A stretch of 64,000 nucleotides of DNA from positions 161,026-225,025 of the forward strand of contig DGQE01000003.1 in NCBI GenBank assembly GCA_002389645.1. The letters run 5' to 3'. The notes beneath the pieces are model-generated. The model was not told the DNA's origin, searched no databases, and was given only the letters and a program-made list of their open reading frames with translations. A program made the translations under genes and the position numbers. Source of the stretch: Flavobacteriales bacterium UBA4422. GTDB taxonomy: Bacteria; Bacteroidota; Bacteroidia; Flavobacteriales_G; Salibacteraceae. Of the stretch, positions 9,131-18,879 are shown one piece after another (position 1 is the first letter of the stretch; the number at the start of each line of letters is the position of its first letter).

Positions 9131-11035
9131 ATGGCGATAAAGCTTACGAAGTCAACACTACTTACTATAGTGCTATTAATTAGCACTTTAAATATATCAT
9201 TCGCCATAAATGATGCAGAAACCACGAAAGTTAGAATGCTCATCAATCTAATGGATTACATCGCTAAAGATTATAAAATGGCGGTGTCGGATGGAGAGGT
9301 CATTAATGAATTTGAGTTTGGAGAAATGAGCGAGTTTTCAGGCAGCGCGGTAAATTTCTACGGTGATTTAGTGAGTTCGCAGACCGTGAATGAAGATGAA
9401 CAAATCATTAAAGAACTTCAAAAATTACGTTCCCTCGTTGCAAGTAAGGGCAATTTCACTGAAGTAAAAAAGAGCGCAAATAAAGTAAAACAAGCAATCA
9501 TCAGTTTAGACTTAGTTTCACTTGCACCAGCAGCTTGGCCAAATATTAAACAGGGTAAATCTATTTTCGAAACTGAGTGCGCATCATGCCACGGAATTAC
9601 TGGAGCTGGAGACGGAGCCGCAGGCGTTGAACTTAATCCTTCACCAACAAAACTGAATGACCCTGAAATAATGCACGGTGTTTCTCCTTTACAAGCGTTT
9701 AACACAATTACTTTAGGAATTGAAGGGACCGCTATGAGAGCATTCACTGAGCTAAGCAGTGAAGAGATTTGGGATTTATCATTCTATATCATGCAACTGC
9801 AATATGGAAAGCAAGAGGGAGAGCCTGTCTCGGCCAGGCATTCAGTTGATTTGGTTGAATTGGCCACTATGAGCAATGAAGACTTGCTCGCACAGAACAC
9901 AGCATTAGATGTAGAGCTGCTGCGCACAACTGTTCCTGCTATTAACGATGACCACATAACAATTGCAAGAGAGTTACTGAGTGAATCTGAAAAGGCCCTT
10001 AGAATTGGTTCTACAGAACAGGCAACGACATCTGCCTTGGCTGCTTATCTTAAAGGTGTAGAACCAATAGAGCCACGTGTTAAAGCCTCAGATAATAAGC
10101 TTTTTGAAGAATTAGAGTCAGCGATGCTTGGTGTAAGAACATTGATAAAATCAAACCCAAGCGAGCAAGAGATCACAACTGGCTTTTCAAAAGCTTATGC
10201 GGCACTTGACGAAGCTGAGTTACTTTTAGGAGAAGCCGATCGTGGTTTATTTATGACTGCTGCGCTTACATTCTCCATCTTAATAAGAGAGGCGTTAGAA
10301 GCATTTTTCGTGATCCTAGCCATATTGAGCATTCTTCAGTCAGTGAATGCAAAAACAGCCATTCGATATGTACATGGTGGTTGGATTACAGCATTGGTTT
10401 TCGGTTTGATTGGATGGTTTTTTGCTGGTTATCTCATGCAGTGGGATGCTCAAAGTAGAGAATTGATGGAAGGAGTAATTGCGTTATTTGCTGTGTCTGT
10501 ATTGTTATACCTCGGTTTTTGGATGCACGGAAAATCAAACGCGAGTAAATGGAAAGCATTTGTGGAAGACAGGGTAAAGGGATTGCTTTCTAAGAATAAT
10601 ATGATCGGCTTAGCTTCATTTTCCTTCTTGGTGGTATTTAGAGAGGCTTTTGAGTCTGTTATCTTCGTTTCTTCACTCACTCTTGATGGAAATCCAGACA
10701 GCGAAATTGGTGTATTATTTGGCGCTATAGTTTCAGCTGTTGTATTATTTGGCTTTGCATGGAGCATGCTTAAGTGGTTCAAAAAAATGCCCATCACCAA
10801 AGTATTCCTCTACTCTACTTACGTTGTTTTAGCCCTTGCATTTATTTTGGCTGGACAAGGAATTCATGCCATACAAGAAGGTGGATACCTGAATATCAGC
10901 TCGTTTCCGCTGAACTTAAAATGGACACTGATTGGTTTGTATCCAACGTATGAAACAATCCTAACTCAACTTTTAGTCTTTGGATTAATTGTATTCCTTT
11001 GGAAACTTAGCACGAAAAAGCTAGCCAAAGCTTAA
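9131..11035 (+). CDS. FTR1-family iron permease fused to a periplasmic cytochrome c domain
   Basis: 634 residues. A signal peptide (to about residue 25) is followed by a helical region, a cytochrome c domain with haem motif CASCHG at about 151-156 and a distal Met candidate in GTAMRAF, a second helical region (about 230-370), and then a C-terminal membrane domain of about seven segments. Two FTR1 iron motifs, REALEAF (about 386) and REAFESV (about 504), stand where the family has REGLE pairs. The fusion would oxidise Fe(II) or pass electrons at the site of import, replacing the separate oxidase of yeast Fet3-Ftr1. The membrane protein at 11098 follows 62 bases later and is probably cotranscribed. 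Confidence 0.9.
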   Translation: MAIKLTKSTLLTIVLLISTLNISFAINDAETTKVRMLINLMDYIAKDYKMAVSDGEVINEFEFGEMSEFSGSAVNFYGDLVSSQTVNEDEQIIKELQKLRSLVASKGNFTEVKKSANKVKQAIISLDLVSLAPAAWPNIKQGKSIFETECASCHGITGAGDGAAGVELNPSPTKLNDPEIMHGVSPLQAFNTITLGIEGTAMRAFTELSSEEIWDLSFYIMQLQYGKQEGEPVSARHSVDLVELATMSNEDLLAQNTALDVELLRTTVPAINDDHITIARELLSESEKALRIGSTEQATTSALAAYLKGVEPIEPRVKASDNKLFEELESAMLGVRTLIKSNPSEQEITTGFSKAYAALDEAELLLGEADRGLFMTAALTFSILIREALEAFFVILAILSILQSVNAKTAIRYVHGGWITALVFGLIGWFFAGYLMQWDAQSRELMEGVIALFAVSVLLYLGFWMHGKSNASKWKAFVEDRVKGLLSKNNMIGLASFSFLVVFREAFESVIFVSSLTLDGNPDSEIGVLFGAIVSAVVLFGFAWSMLKWFKKMPITKVFLYSTYVVLALAFILAGQGIHAIQEGGYLNISSFPLNLKWTLIGLYPTYETILTQLLVFGLIVFLWKLSTKKLAKA

Positions 11036-11097
11036 ATTCTACTGAAGGTGTTGGTTTAACTGCAGATTAGTCTCACCTTAGCTTAAATTTTAAGACT

Positions 11098-11586
11098 ATG
11101 GACGCCACACATGCACATTTACTGACCAACCACATTCCAATTTTAGGATCAATATTCGGAGTAGTTCTGCTCATTATCGGAATGCTCTTGAAGAACAAAT
11201 CTGTTGAAATAACTGCTATTTCGACAATCCTTCTCGCATCAATTTTCACAATACCCGTTTACTTATCAGGCGAAGAAGCAGAGCATAAAGTTGAACACAT
11301 GCAAGGTGTTTCTGAACATGAATTAGAAGAGCATGAAGAGCATGCTGAACTTTCTCTTTGGCTGATGCTTGTAGGCGGAGGTTTAGCATTGATGACCTTG
11401 GCATCATACAAAATGGCTCCTAAGCTTACAAAAACAGCTCGTTTATCGACACTTATTGTAATGGGTGTGGCATTTTTAAGTTTGATTCCATTAGCGAATC
11501 ATGGAGGAAAGATCATGCATTCTGAATTAAGAGATACAGGTACTTCAACAGAAGGAGTAATTGAAGAACATGACGATGATGATTAA
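11098..11586 (+). CDS. Small His/Glu-rich four-helix membrane protein (DUF2231-like)
   Basis: 162 residues with four predicted membrane segments (about 10-32, 38-58, 82-100, 113-131). Between helices 2 and 3 is a loop dense in His and Glu (EEAEHKVEHMQGVSEHELEEHEEH), and the tail ends in HDDDD; both look suited to bind metal ions. It follows the cytochrome-FTR1 permease closely on the same strand, so a role in iron handling or haem-linked electron transfer is a reasonable inference. The resemblance to DUF2231 membrane proteins is weak. A hairpin terminator follows. Confidence 0.75.
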   Translation: MDATHAHLLTNHIPILGSIFGVVLLIIGMLLKNKSVEITAISTILLASIFTIPVYLSGEEAEHKVEHMQGVSEHELEEHEEHAELSLWLMLVGGGLALMTLASYKMAPKLTKTARLSTLIVMGVAFLSLIPLANHGGKIMHSELRDTGTSTEGVIEEHDDDD

Positions 11587-11602
11587 CTCTAATAATGAAA
11601 AC

Positions 11603-11630
11603 AAAAAAGGGCGCTAATAGCGCCCTTTTT
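11603..11630. terminator. Bidirectional intrinsic terminator
   Basis: GGGCGCT-aat-AGCGCCC (609-615 and 619-625 of this kilobase) is flanked by an A-run on the left and a T-run on the right. It sits between the convergent genes ending at 11586 (plus) and 11651 (minus, clpB), so it can stop transcription from both sides. Confidence 0.88.
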
Positions 11631-11650
11631 AATTGCTCACCATATCTCAA

Positions 11651-14278
11651 TCACTCTTCTTCACTCACCTTCTCGGTTTCCTTAATTGGTTTCCTGAAGG
11701 CGTATTCTCCATCAAAAATGTCTAGCACTACATCTTGACCTTTCTTCACCTTACCTGCCAAGATTTGCTTACTCAACTCATTCAAGATATTCTTTTGAAT
11801 CAATCGTTTGATTGGACGTGCACCAAATTGAGGATCAAAGCCTTCGCTGCTCAAATGATCAATGACTTCGTCTGTTGCAACCATTCGAATATCCTGTGAC
11901 TTCAAGTGCTCGAACAAATGCCTCAACTGAATCTGGACGATAGACTTCACATCGCGCTTATTCAATGGTTTGAAGATGATGGTTTCATCAATACGATTGA
12001 TAAACTCTGGCTTTAATGTTCTGCGAAGCATTTCTTTCATTTCAACTTCTGTTTTGGCCAACACAGAATCTAGATTAGAGTCCGTAATTCCATCGAAGTT
12101 TTGACTAATGATATCAGATCCAAGGTTAGACGTCATGATGATGATCGTGTTCTTAAAATTCGCCACACGACCTTTGTTATCGGTTAACCTTCCTTCGTCT
12201 AATACCTGCAACAAAATGTTGAACACATCCGGATGAGCCTTTTCGATTTCATCCAATAAGACCACTGAATAAGGTTTTCGTCTTACAGCTTCTGTAAGCT
12301 GTCCACCTTCATCATAACCAACATATCCTGGAGGTGCTCCGACCAACCTACTTACCGCATGTCTCTCTTGATATTCGCTCATGTCAATGCGTGTAATTGC
12401 ATTTTCATTGTCAAACAAATACTCTGCGAGTGCTTTGGCTAATTCCGTTTTACCTACACCTGTTGTTCCCATAAAAATGAACGAACCAATTGGTCTATTC
12501 ATATCCTGTAAACCACTTCTACTTCTTCGCACGGCATCCGCTACAGCAGTAATCGCTTCTTCTTGACTCACTACACGCTTATGCAATTCATCTTCCAAGT
12601 GAAGCAGCTTTTCTACCTCGCTTTGAAGCATCTTACGAACGGGAATCCCCGTCCATTTTGCCACTACTTCAGCAATGTCTTCCGCATCCACTTCTTCTTT
12701 GATCATGCGAGAGCCACTCGTCTCTAATTGGCTCCATTGCGTTTCATATTCTTTGAGTTTAGCTTCAGCCTCAGCTACCTTTCCATATCTAATTTCAGCC
12801 ACTTTACCCAAATCGCCATTGCGTTCTGCCTTGTCTGCTTCGAGCTTCAACTCTTCAATACGCGTCTTCTCAATTTGAATACCTTCAACGACCTCTTTCT
12901 CACCTTCCCACTTCGCTTTCAAGCTGTCGCGCTTTTCTTGTAACTCAGCAATCTGTCGGTTCAATACCTCTAGCTTCTTATCGTCACTCTCCCGCTTAAT
13001 CGCCTCGCGTTCAATCTCTAACTGACGCATTTTGCGTTGCACTTCATCCAGTTCAACAGGCATACTATTGATCTGCATGCGAAGCTTAGAAGCTGACTCA
13101 TCGATCAAGTCAAGCGCTTTATCTGGTAAGAATCGATCTGTAATATAGCGCTGGCTTAACTGCACTGCACCAATAATCGCTTCGTCTTTGATACGCACCT
13201 TGTGATGTGTTTCATAACGCTCCTTCAAACCTCTTAAAATGCTGATGGCATCTTCTTCAGATGGCTCGTCTACAAGTACAGTCTGAAACCTGCGTTCCAA
13301 CGCCTTGTCATTTTCAAAATACTTTTGGTATTCACTGAGTGTAGTCGCACCAATTGCTCTTAATTCACCTCTCGCTAACGCAGGCTTTAGAATGTTGGCC
13401 GCGTCCATAGCTCCATCGCTCTTTCCTGCACCAACTAAAGTGTGTATCTCGTCTATGAACAGAACGATTTTACCATCACTTCCAGTCACTTCTTTAACCA
13501 CCGACTTGAGACGTTCTTCAAATTCACCTTTGTATTTCGCTCCGGCAATTAAAGCGCCCATATCTAAGCTATAGAGCTCTTTATCCTTTAGGTTTTCTGG
13601 AACATCACCGTTTACAATACGATGCGCTAATCCTTCTGCAATAGCTGTTTTACCCACTCCTGGTTCACCTATTAAAATTGGATTATTCTTGGTTCTTCTT
13701 GACAGTATTTGCAAGACTCTCCGTATTTCTTCATCTCTACCAATTACCGGATCTAGTTTTCCATTTCTCGCTTGCTCATTAAGATGTATCGCAAATTTGT
13801 TGAGTGAGTTGTAATTCTCCTCAGCCGATTGTGAAGTCACCTTCTCGCCTTTTCTCAGTTCCTCTATGGCCTTTTTTAGTGTTGAGGTATCAATGCCACT
13901 GTCTTTCATCAATGTCGAAGCCTGATCTTTCACATCGAGTAATGCTAGCAATACATGCTCAATGGAAACAAACTCGTCTCCAAAACCTTTGATTAGTTCT
14001 TCCGCTTTCGCAAGCACTTGATTTGCTTTTTGACTCAAGTATTGATTGCCGCCATCTACTTTGGGCATCGATTCAATCATCTTATCCAAAGCCAGATTAA
14101 GCATCTGAGCATTAGCGCCCACCTTTTTAAAAAGGTATGGTGAAACATTTTCATCTACCTCAAGCACACCCCTTAATATGTGGGCCGGCTCGATGGATTG
14201 ATGTCCCTTAATCATGGCAATTTGCTGTGCTTGCTGCACTGCTTCTTGCGCCTTGATTGTAAATTTATTAAAATTCAT
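11651..14278 (-). CDS. clpB: ATP-dependent chaperone ClpB
   Basis: 875 residues, normal length for the Hsp104/ClpB disaggregase. Order: Clp N-terminal repeats (about 1-145), AAA+ module 1 with Walker A GEPGVGKT near residue 205, a long middle coiled coil (about 400-530, rich in E/K heptads) that distinguishes ClpB from ClpA/C, AAA+ module 2 with GTTGVGKT near 605, and the C-terminal D2 small domain (FGARPIKRLIQ). It works with DnaK to rescue aggregated proteins. It is monocistronic; the 210-base upstream region contains several TGACG copies. The tail is slightly longer and acidic (KVSEEE). Confidence 0.98.
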   Translation of the reverse strand: MNFNKFTIKAQEAVQQAQQIAMIKGHQSIEPAHILRGVLEVDENVSPYLFKKVGANAQMLNLALDKMIESMPKVDGGNQYLSQKANQVLAKAEELIKGFGDEFVSIEHVLLALLDVKDQASTLMKDSGIDTSTLKKAIEELRKGEKVTSQSAEENYNSLNKFAIHLNEQARNGKLDPVIGRDEEIRRVLQILSRRTKNNPILIGEPGVGKTAIAEGLAHRIVNGDVPENLKDKELYSLDMGALIAGAKYKGEFEERLKSVVKEVTGSDGKIVLFIDEIHTLVGAGKSDGAMDAANILKPALARGELRAIGATTLSEYQKYFENDKALERRFQTVLVDEPSEEDAISILRGLKERYETHHKVRIKDEAIIGAVQLSQRYITDRFLPDKALDLIDESASKLRMQINSMPVELDEVQRKMRQLEIEREAIKRESDDKKLEVLNRQIAELQEKRDSLKAKWEGEKEVVEGIQIEKTRIEELKLEADKAERNGDLGKVAEIRYGKVAEAEAKLKEYETQWSQLETSGSRMIKEEVDAEDIAEVVAKWTGIPVRKMLQSEVEKLLHLEDELHKRVVSQEEAITAVADAVRRSRSGLQDMNRPIGSFIFMGTTGVGKTELAKALAEYLFDNENAITRIDMSEYQERHAVSRLVGAPPGYVGYDEGGQLTEAVRRKPYSVVLLDEIEKAHPDVFNILLQVLDEGRLTDNKGRVANFKNTIIIMTSNLGSDIISQNFDGITDSNLDSVLAKTEVEMKEMLRRTLKPEFINRIDETIIFKPLNKRDVKSIVQIQLRHLFEHLKSQDIRMVATDEVIDHLSSEGFDPQFGARPIKRLIQKNILNELSKQILAGKVKKGQDVVLDIFDGEYAFRKPIKETEKVSEEE

Positions 14279-14490
14279 ATCCGTTGTTTTAAGTTAAATC
14301 AACATCTGGCCTTCAACTGCACGTTAATTCTCTCATCCAATTGAGAGTCAGACGCTGACGTGAACGATAGAGCAAAATACAGTCCAAGGAGTTTTGACCC
14401 GATGATTCAGGTCATATTGACGCACGAAACCCTTACGCCAAGCCATTTTGACGGTGATTTTTAAAATCGTCTGACGTTATGCTAGGAAAA

Positions 14491-16335
14491 CTATTTGATC
14501 ACGATTTCAAATCCAGCACGAAACCATCGTCCAGGCATAAGAGCATTCGCAGTTTCGATATACTGTGTATCAAGAATATTTGTGCAATCAAGCCAAAACG
14601 AGGCGTTCGACACACGATATTGTATGCGTGAGTCCACCAGCCAATAACTATTATAAATTGGTCTATCGAGGTAGCGAGATGTTAGGCTTAGGCTGAGCTT
14701 GTTGCTGTAAGAAAAAGTGGTTTGAAATGTCAATTGATTGCGCAAATTACTAATGGCATAGCGTGAAATGCTTTCACCTTGGCTTTGTGCCTGCATATCA
14801 AGGTATGTGTAACCTATTCGAGCCATATCCCAAGAAAATAGACTATTACCGATGTTTTGCTTCACACGCAGCTCATAGTTAAACTCAAGACCAGTAGTTA
14901 CAACCGATTCGTAATTCTGTGGTTGCCAAGGCTGAGAAACACTATCACGAACCCAATCTATTAGATCTCTTGCATCTTCATAAAAGCCACTTAACTGAAT
15001 AAAGTGAGCTCCTTCTTTTGCTTTTAATCCTGCTTCATAATTAGTGCTGCTTTCAGGTTTTAAATCAGCATTTCCCACATTGGTCGGACCGACATAATAA
15101 AGGTCAGTAAATGTTGGAACTCTAAATGACTGTCCGGCATTTCCAAATAGAGCTAATCGCTTATTAATCTTGTAATTCAACTCGATGGAAGGAAGAATTT
15201 GAGTTCCAAAATCACTAGACACATTAATGTAAGCTCCTGTGTTTATTGCCAACCTTTCTTTCATGAGCCACAATCGATTCTCAACGAACACACCAATATT
15301 GTCCCTTGTCCATAAACCTAGATTACTGCTATTGATGGCTTCTCTTCTATACTCTGTTCCAAGCCCAATGGTTCCAACTTTATACGTGTAAGTTCCATGA
15401 ACCTCAGCGCCTTCTACATCGGTGCGATGTACATTCTGAAATACTTCAGGTCGCTTTCTAAATAAAGTGTAAGTGTCAAAATTCTTTCGGCTATAGACTT
15501 TCGAATGCAAACGAAATGCTCCCTTCGTAAATGTGTGCTGAATGGCTGTAAGAAAAGTATTAACTTCTTCTTCACTAGACGAGTCAATTGGAAAAGCATA
15601 GAAGCCACTTGCTCCAAAGGCGTTGCTCACAAAAGAGCCCATCACATTGAATGTTCCGATGCTAGATTCAGTGATGGATTGATACATGACCGTATTGCGA
15701 TTTAGATCAGTATTTGGTCTGTAACCTGTTGACTGCGTTCGTGATCCACTCAGTAAATGCCGCGACTTCTTAGAACCAACATGCACTGTGGTTCGTGCAT
15801 CATAACCGCCATAAAACTCATTCGGAAGTTGGGAATCATATGCTTGTCCTGTTGCAGCAGATACACTAACTTGATCATCAGACGCAGGCTCTGTAATGAT
15901 GTTGATGACTCCACTGAATGAGTTCAATCCGTATCGCGAAGCCGCAGGCCCTTTGATGACTTCAATTTGCTTGATACTGCTTAACTCAATGCCTAAATTC
16001 ATCGAATGATGACCCGTTTGTGGGTCTGATACTTTGATTCCATTCACCAAGATGAGCGTTTGATCAAAGGTACCACCGCGTAAGCTCACATCAGCCTGTG
16101 CGCCCCAAGCGCCTCGCTGACGGAAATCAACGCCAGAAACGTGTTGTAAAAGATCATTCAAGTTTTGCACAGGCAGTGCTTCGATTTGCTTCTTGGTAAG
16201 CACTTGCACATTTCTTCCAGACTCCATGACTGAAGTCTCTATGCGGTTATCAGTTACCACCACTTCATTCAAAGAATTCGTGTCTTGACCGTATGAAAAG
16301 GCAGGAAAAAGCAGAAGGAATAGAATTCTTCTCAT
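14491..16335 (-). CDS. TonB-dependent outer-membrane receptor, BtuB/vitamin-receptor-like
   Basis: 614 residues with a 16-residue signal peptide (LLLFPAFSYGQ). The plug domain runs from about 20 to 140 (NEVVVTDNRIETSVMESGRNVQVLTKKQIEALP, then GGTFDQTLILVNGIKVSDPQTGHH) and is followed by a 22-strand-type barrel ending in a hydrophobic terminal strand (RAGFEIVIK). Size and the plug segment resemble BtuB-type receptors more than SusC. No SusD partner and no cobalamin-riboswitch motif is visible upstream, so the ligand (cobalamin, another cofactor or a siderophore) is open. The divergent tryptophan dioxygenase starts 130 bases away. Confidence 0.9.
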   Translation of the reverse strand: MRRILFLLLFPAFSYGQDTNSLNEVVVTDNRIETSVMESGRNVQVLTKKQIEALPVQNLNDLLQHVSGVDFRQRGAWGAQADVSLRGGTFDQTLILVNGIKVSDPQTGHHSMNLGIELSSIKQIEVIKGPAASRYGLNSFSGVINIITEPASDDQVSVSAATGQAYDSQLPNEFYGGYDARTTVHVGSKKSRHLLSGSRTQSTGYRPNTDLNRNTVMYQSITESSIGTFNVMGSFVSNAFGASGFYAFPIDSSSEEEVNTFLTAIQHTFTKGAFRLHSKVYSRKNFDTYTLFRKRPEVFQNVHRTDVEGAEVHGTYTYKVGTIGLGTEYRREAINSSNLGLWTRDNIGVFVENRLWLMKERLAINTGAYINVSSDFGTQILPSIELNYKINKRLALFGNAGQSFRVPTFTDLYYVGPTNVGNADLKPESSTNYEAGLKAKEGAHFIQLSGFYEDARDLIDWVRDSVSQPWQPQNYESVVTTGLEFNYELRVKQNIGNSLFSWDMARIGYTYLDMQAQSQGESISRYAISNLRNQLTFQTTFSYSNKLSLSLTSRYLDRPIYNSYWLVDSRIQYRVSNASFWLDCTNILDTQYIETANALMPGRWFRAGFEIVIK

Positions 16336-16465
16336 CGTTTTTTTGATTGGTGCTGCGAAGGTATTTTTTCAGACCACTTTTCAAAGCAGTTAATAATTGC
16401 ATGACCTTCATCATGGTTAATGCCACAATATGAAGTCATCTTTGCCACTAACTTAAAACAACCCC

Positions 16466-17416
16466 ATGAGTCAATCGAGAGAAGAAATACTGAAACGATT
16501 AGAGGATAAATACGAAGGCATAGGTCAAAAATTGGATACACATTTGAGTGGATTACTTCATTCTACCCCAATCACTTATTGGGATTATATTCAAACTGAC
16601 GCATTGCTCAACCTTCAGACACAGCGCACTAATCAACCCGATGAAATGGTATTCATCATGTATCATCAAGTTAATGAGCTGCTATTTAAAATGATTTTAT
16701 GGGAAATTGATCAAGTAGCTGAAAATGAAAATTTGACTACTGAATTCTTCGCTGAACGACTTGGTAGAATCAGCCGCTACTTCGATGTATTGTCGTCATC
16801 GTTTACGGTTATGGGAGACGGAATGGACGTAGCTCAATACATGAAATTTAGAGATACACTTACACCAGCCAGTGGGTTTCAAAGTGCGCAATATCGAATG
16901 ATTGAGTTTGCTTCAACTGAGTTGATCAACCTTATCGACATTCGTTTCAGAGATACTATTGATCGTAACACTCCATTCAAACATGCTTTCGATCATTTGT
17001 ATTGGCAAGCCGCAGGGAAGGACCATGCAACCGGAAAGAAAACAACATTATTGCAATTATTTGAAGAGCGCTACATGGATGATTTCATTCTTTTCATGCA
17101 GCGTTATAACACCTTGAATCTATGGACGAAGTTTCAGCAACTGCCTGCTGAAAATCAAGCCAATATTGAATTGCGCAATGCCATGCGCCATTATGATCAC
17201 ACCGTGAATGTGAAATGGGTAATGGCACATTATGATGCCGCGGGAAAATATTTGAATAGCGGAAAGGAAAAAGCAGAAGCCACAGGTGGAAGCGATTGGC
17301 AGAAGTATATGCACCCTCGTTATCAAAAGCGTATTTTCTTTCCTGGATTATGGTCTGAAGATGAACTGAATAATTGGGGAATCGACAACCTTGAAAGCAT
17401 CAGTATTCTGAAGTAA
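16466..17416 (+). CDS. kynA: Tryptophan 2,3-dioxygenase
   Basis: 316 residues. The haem enzyme opens the indole ring of L-tryptophan to N-formylkynurenine, the first step of the kynurenine pathway. Family signatures are intact: ITYWDYIQTDALLNLQ, FIMYHQVNELLFKMILWE with the substrate-side His, FRDTLTPASGFQSAQYRMIE, and a DHTVNVKWVMAHY-type segment carrying the haem-ligand His. The length is slightly above bacterial enzymes of about 280 residues. No kynurenine formamidase, monooxygenase or kynureninase is adjacent; the next gene is a DUF819 membrane protein 75 bases downstream on the same strand. Confidence 0.95.
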   Translation: MSQSREEILKRLEDKYEGIGQKLDTHLSGLLHSTPITYWDYIQTDALLNLQTQRTNQPDEMVFIMYHQVNELLFKMILWEIDQVAENENLTTEFFAERLGRISRYFDVLSSSFTVMGDGMDVAQYMKFRDTLTPASGFQSAQYRMIEFASTELINLIDIRFRDTIDRNTPFKHAFDHLYWQAAGKDHATGKKTTLLQLFEERYMDDFILFMQRYNTLNLWTKFQQLPAENQANIELRNAMRHYDHTVNVKWVMAHYDAAGKYLNSGKEKAEATGGSDWQKYMHPRYQKRIFFPGLWSEDELNNWGIDNLESISILK

Positions 17417-17490
17417 AACTTCATGAAAACCTAATTTCTCACGTTCAACTCTCATAGAATTGATTGTGCTTGCTATATTGTCGCCCAATC

Positions 17491-18879
17491 ATGCATATAC
17501 ACGAACCTTTACTTACAAATGACGCCACCGTCTTAGGCATATTAATGGGACTTTTAGGTGTTATCTTCTACACAAACTCCATCAAAACAGGTGCTTGGAG
17601 CAAATTCTACACTTACGTTCCCGCACTTCTTTTATGCTATTTCCTGCCTAGTGTTTTCACTTCTCTCGGCATAATAGCTCCAAGTTGGTATGACCTGGCC
17701 TCACTCGCAGATCATTTAAAAGAGTTGGGCTACACGCTTCCGCAAAATTGGAATGCGAAAGACCTCCAAGTTGGAGTAAACTCTCTTGGTCTTGAAATAG
17801 AAGATTTAAGTGCTTTTAAAAGAGAGTCGAAATTATATTTCGTGGCATCACGCTACTTTTTGCCTGCCAGTTTAGTATTGCTCACATTGAGTATTAGCAT
17901 GAAAGAATTGGTAAAGCTCGGCCCAAAAGCATTGATCATGTTCCTCACAGGCACTGTTGGCGTTTTGATTGGTGGACCATTGGCAATACTTGCATTTTCA
18001 TTCATTGCACCGGACGTAGTAGGTGGTGTTGGCCCTGAAGCCGTTTGGCGCGGAATGACAACTATAGCTGGAAGTTGGATTGGTGGAGGTGCTAATCAAG
18101 CTGCAATGTTTGAAGTATTTGAACCAAGTTCGAAGCTCTATTCAATCATGATTACGGTAGACGTGATCGTAGCAGAAATATGGATGGCTGTTTTACTGTT
18201 TGGTGTTGGTAAAGCAGGCAGTATCGACCGTTTCTTCAAGGCTGATGCTAGTAGCGTAGAAAACTTGAAGAATAAGATGCACGAATTCAGTCAGAAAATG
18301 GCGCGTATTCCAAGCATGACAGACCTTTTCATCATTTTGGGTATAGCATTGATTGCAACAGGCGCTGCACACTTGCTTGCGGACAATCTTGCTCCTTATA
18401 TTGCTGAGAATTTATCTTCATTAAAGAAGTTTAGCCTCGATTCAAAATTCTTTTGGCTAATAGTATTAGCGACCACTTTCGGCCTAATATTCAGTTTCAC
18501 CAAATTAAGAAACTACGAAGGCGCTGGTGCTTCTAAGATAGGAGGTGTATTCATATACTTCTTGGTAGCCACTATTGGAATGAAAATGAACGTGATGGAG
18601 ATCTTTTCCAATCCGGCAATATTCTTAGTTGGATTGCTTTGGATGGCGATACACGTTGTTCTATTAATTGTTGTTGCCAAATTAATTAGAGCTCCATTCT
18701 TCTTCTTAGCTGTAGGGTCGAAAGCCAACATTGGAGGAGCAGCTTCTGCTCCAGTTGTCGCAGCAGCATTCCACCCATCATTAGCTCCAGTAGGAGTATT
18801 ACTAGCAGTTTTGGGGTATGCTCTAGGCACCTATGGCGCTTACATCTGTGGATTACTAATGCAGGCAGTTGCTCCTTAG
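17491..18879 (+). CDS. DUF819 family membrane protein
   Basis: About 462 residues starting MHIHEPLLTNDATVLG; the frame extends nine codons further up (17464) but that start lies in poor context. About ten to eleven hydrophobic segments fill the protein. Signatures such as GTVGVLIGGPLAIL, WRGMTTIAGSWIGGGANQAAM and FLAVGSKANIGGAASAPVVAAAFHPSLAPVGVLLAVLGYALGTYGA are those of DUF819 (YjcL-like), putative inner-membrane transporters of unknown substrate. It follows tryptophan dioxygenase; a link to amino-acid export is only a guess. The last four bases overlap the convergent J-domain gene. Confidence 0.9.
   Translation: MHIHEPLLTNDATVLGILMGLLGVIFYTNSIKTGAWSKFYTYVPALLLCYFLPSVFTSLGIIAPSWYDLASLADHLKELGYTLPQNWNAKDLQVGVNSLGLEIEDLSAFKRESKLYFVASRYFLPASLVLLTLSISMKELVKLGPKALIMFLTGTVGVLIGGPLAILAFSFIAPDVVGGVGPEAVWRGMTTIAGSWIGGGANQAAMFEVFEPSSKLYSIMITVDVIVAEIWMAVLLFGVGKAGSIDRFFKADASSVENLKNKMHEFSQKMARIPSMTDLFIILGIALIATGAAHLLADNLAPYIAENLSSLKKFSLDSKFFWLIVLATTFGLIFSFTKLRNYEGAGASKIGGVFIYFLVATIGMKMNVMEIFSNPAIFLVGLLWMAIHVVLLIVVAKLIRAPFFFLAVGSKANIGGAASAPVVAAAFHPSLAPVGVLLAVLGYALGTYGAYICGLLMQAVAP

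Noticed and set aside
4180..14468. A 14-base string GGTGATTTTTAAAA shared by the region after phoD (about 4182) and the region before clpB (about 14453)
   Set aside because: It is short, AT-rich and the flanks do not match, so it is most simply chance rather than a repeat element or attachment site.
16336..16465. Cobalamin riboswitch upstream of the BtuB-like receptor
   Set aside because: The space to the divergent dioxygenase is only 130 bases and lacks the conserved GCCACTG box on the minus strand, so no riboswitch can be supported.
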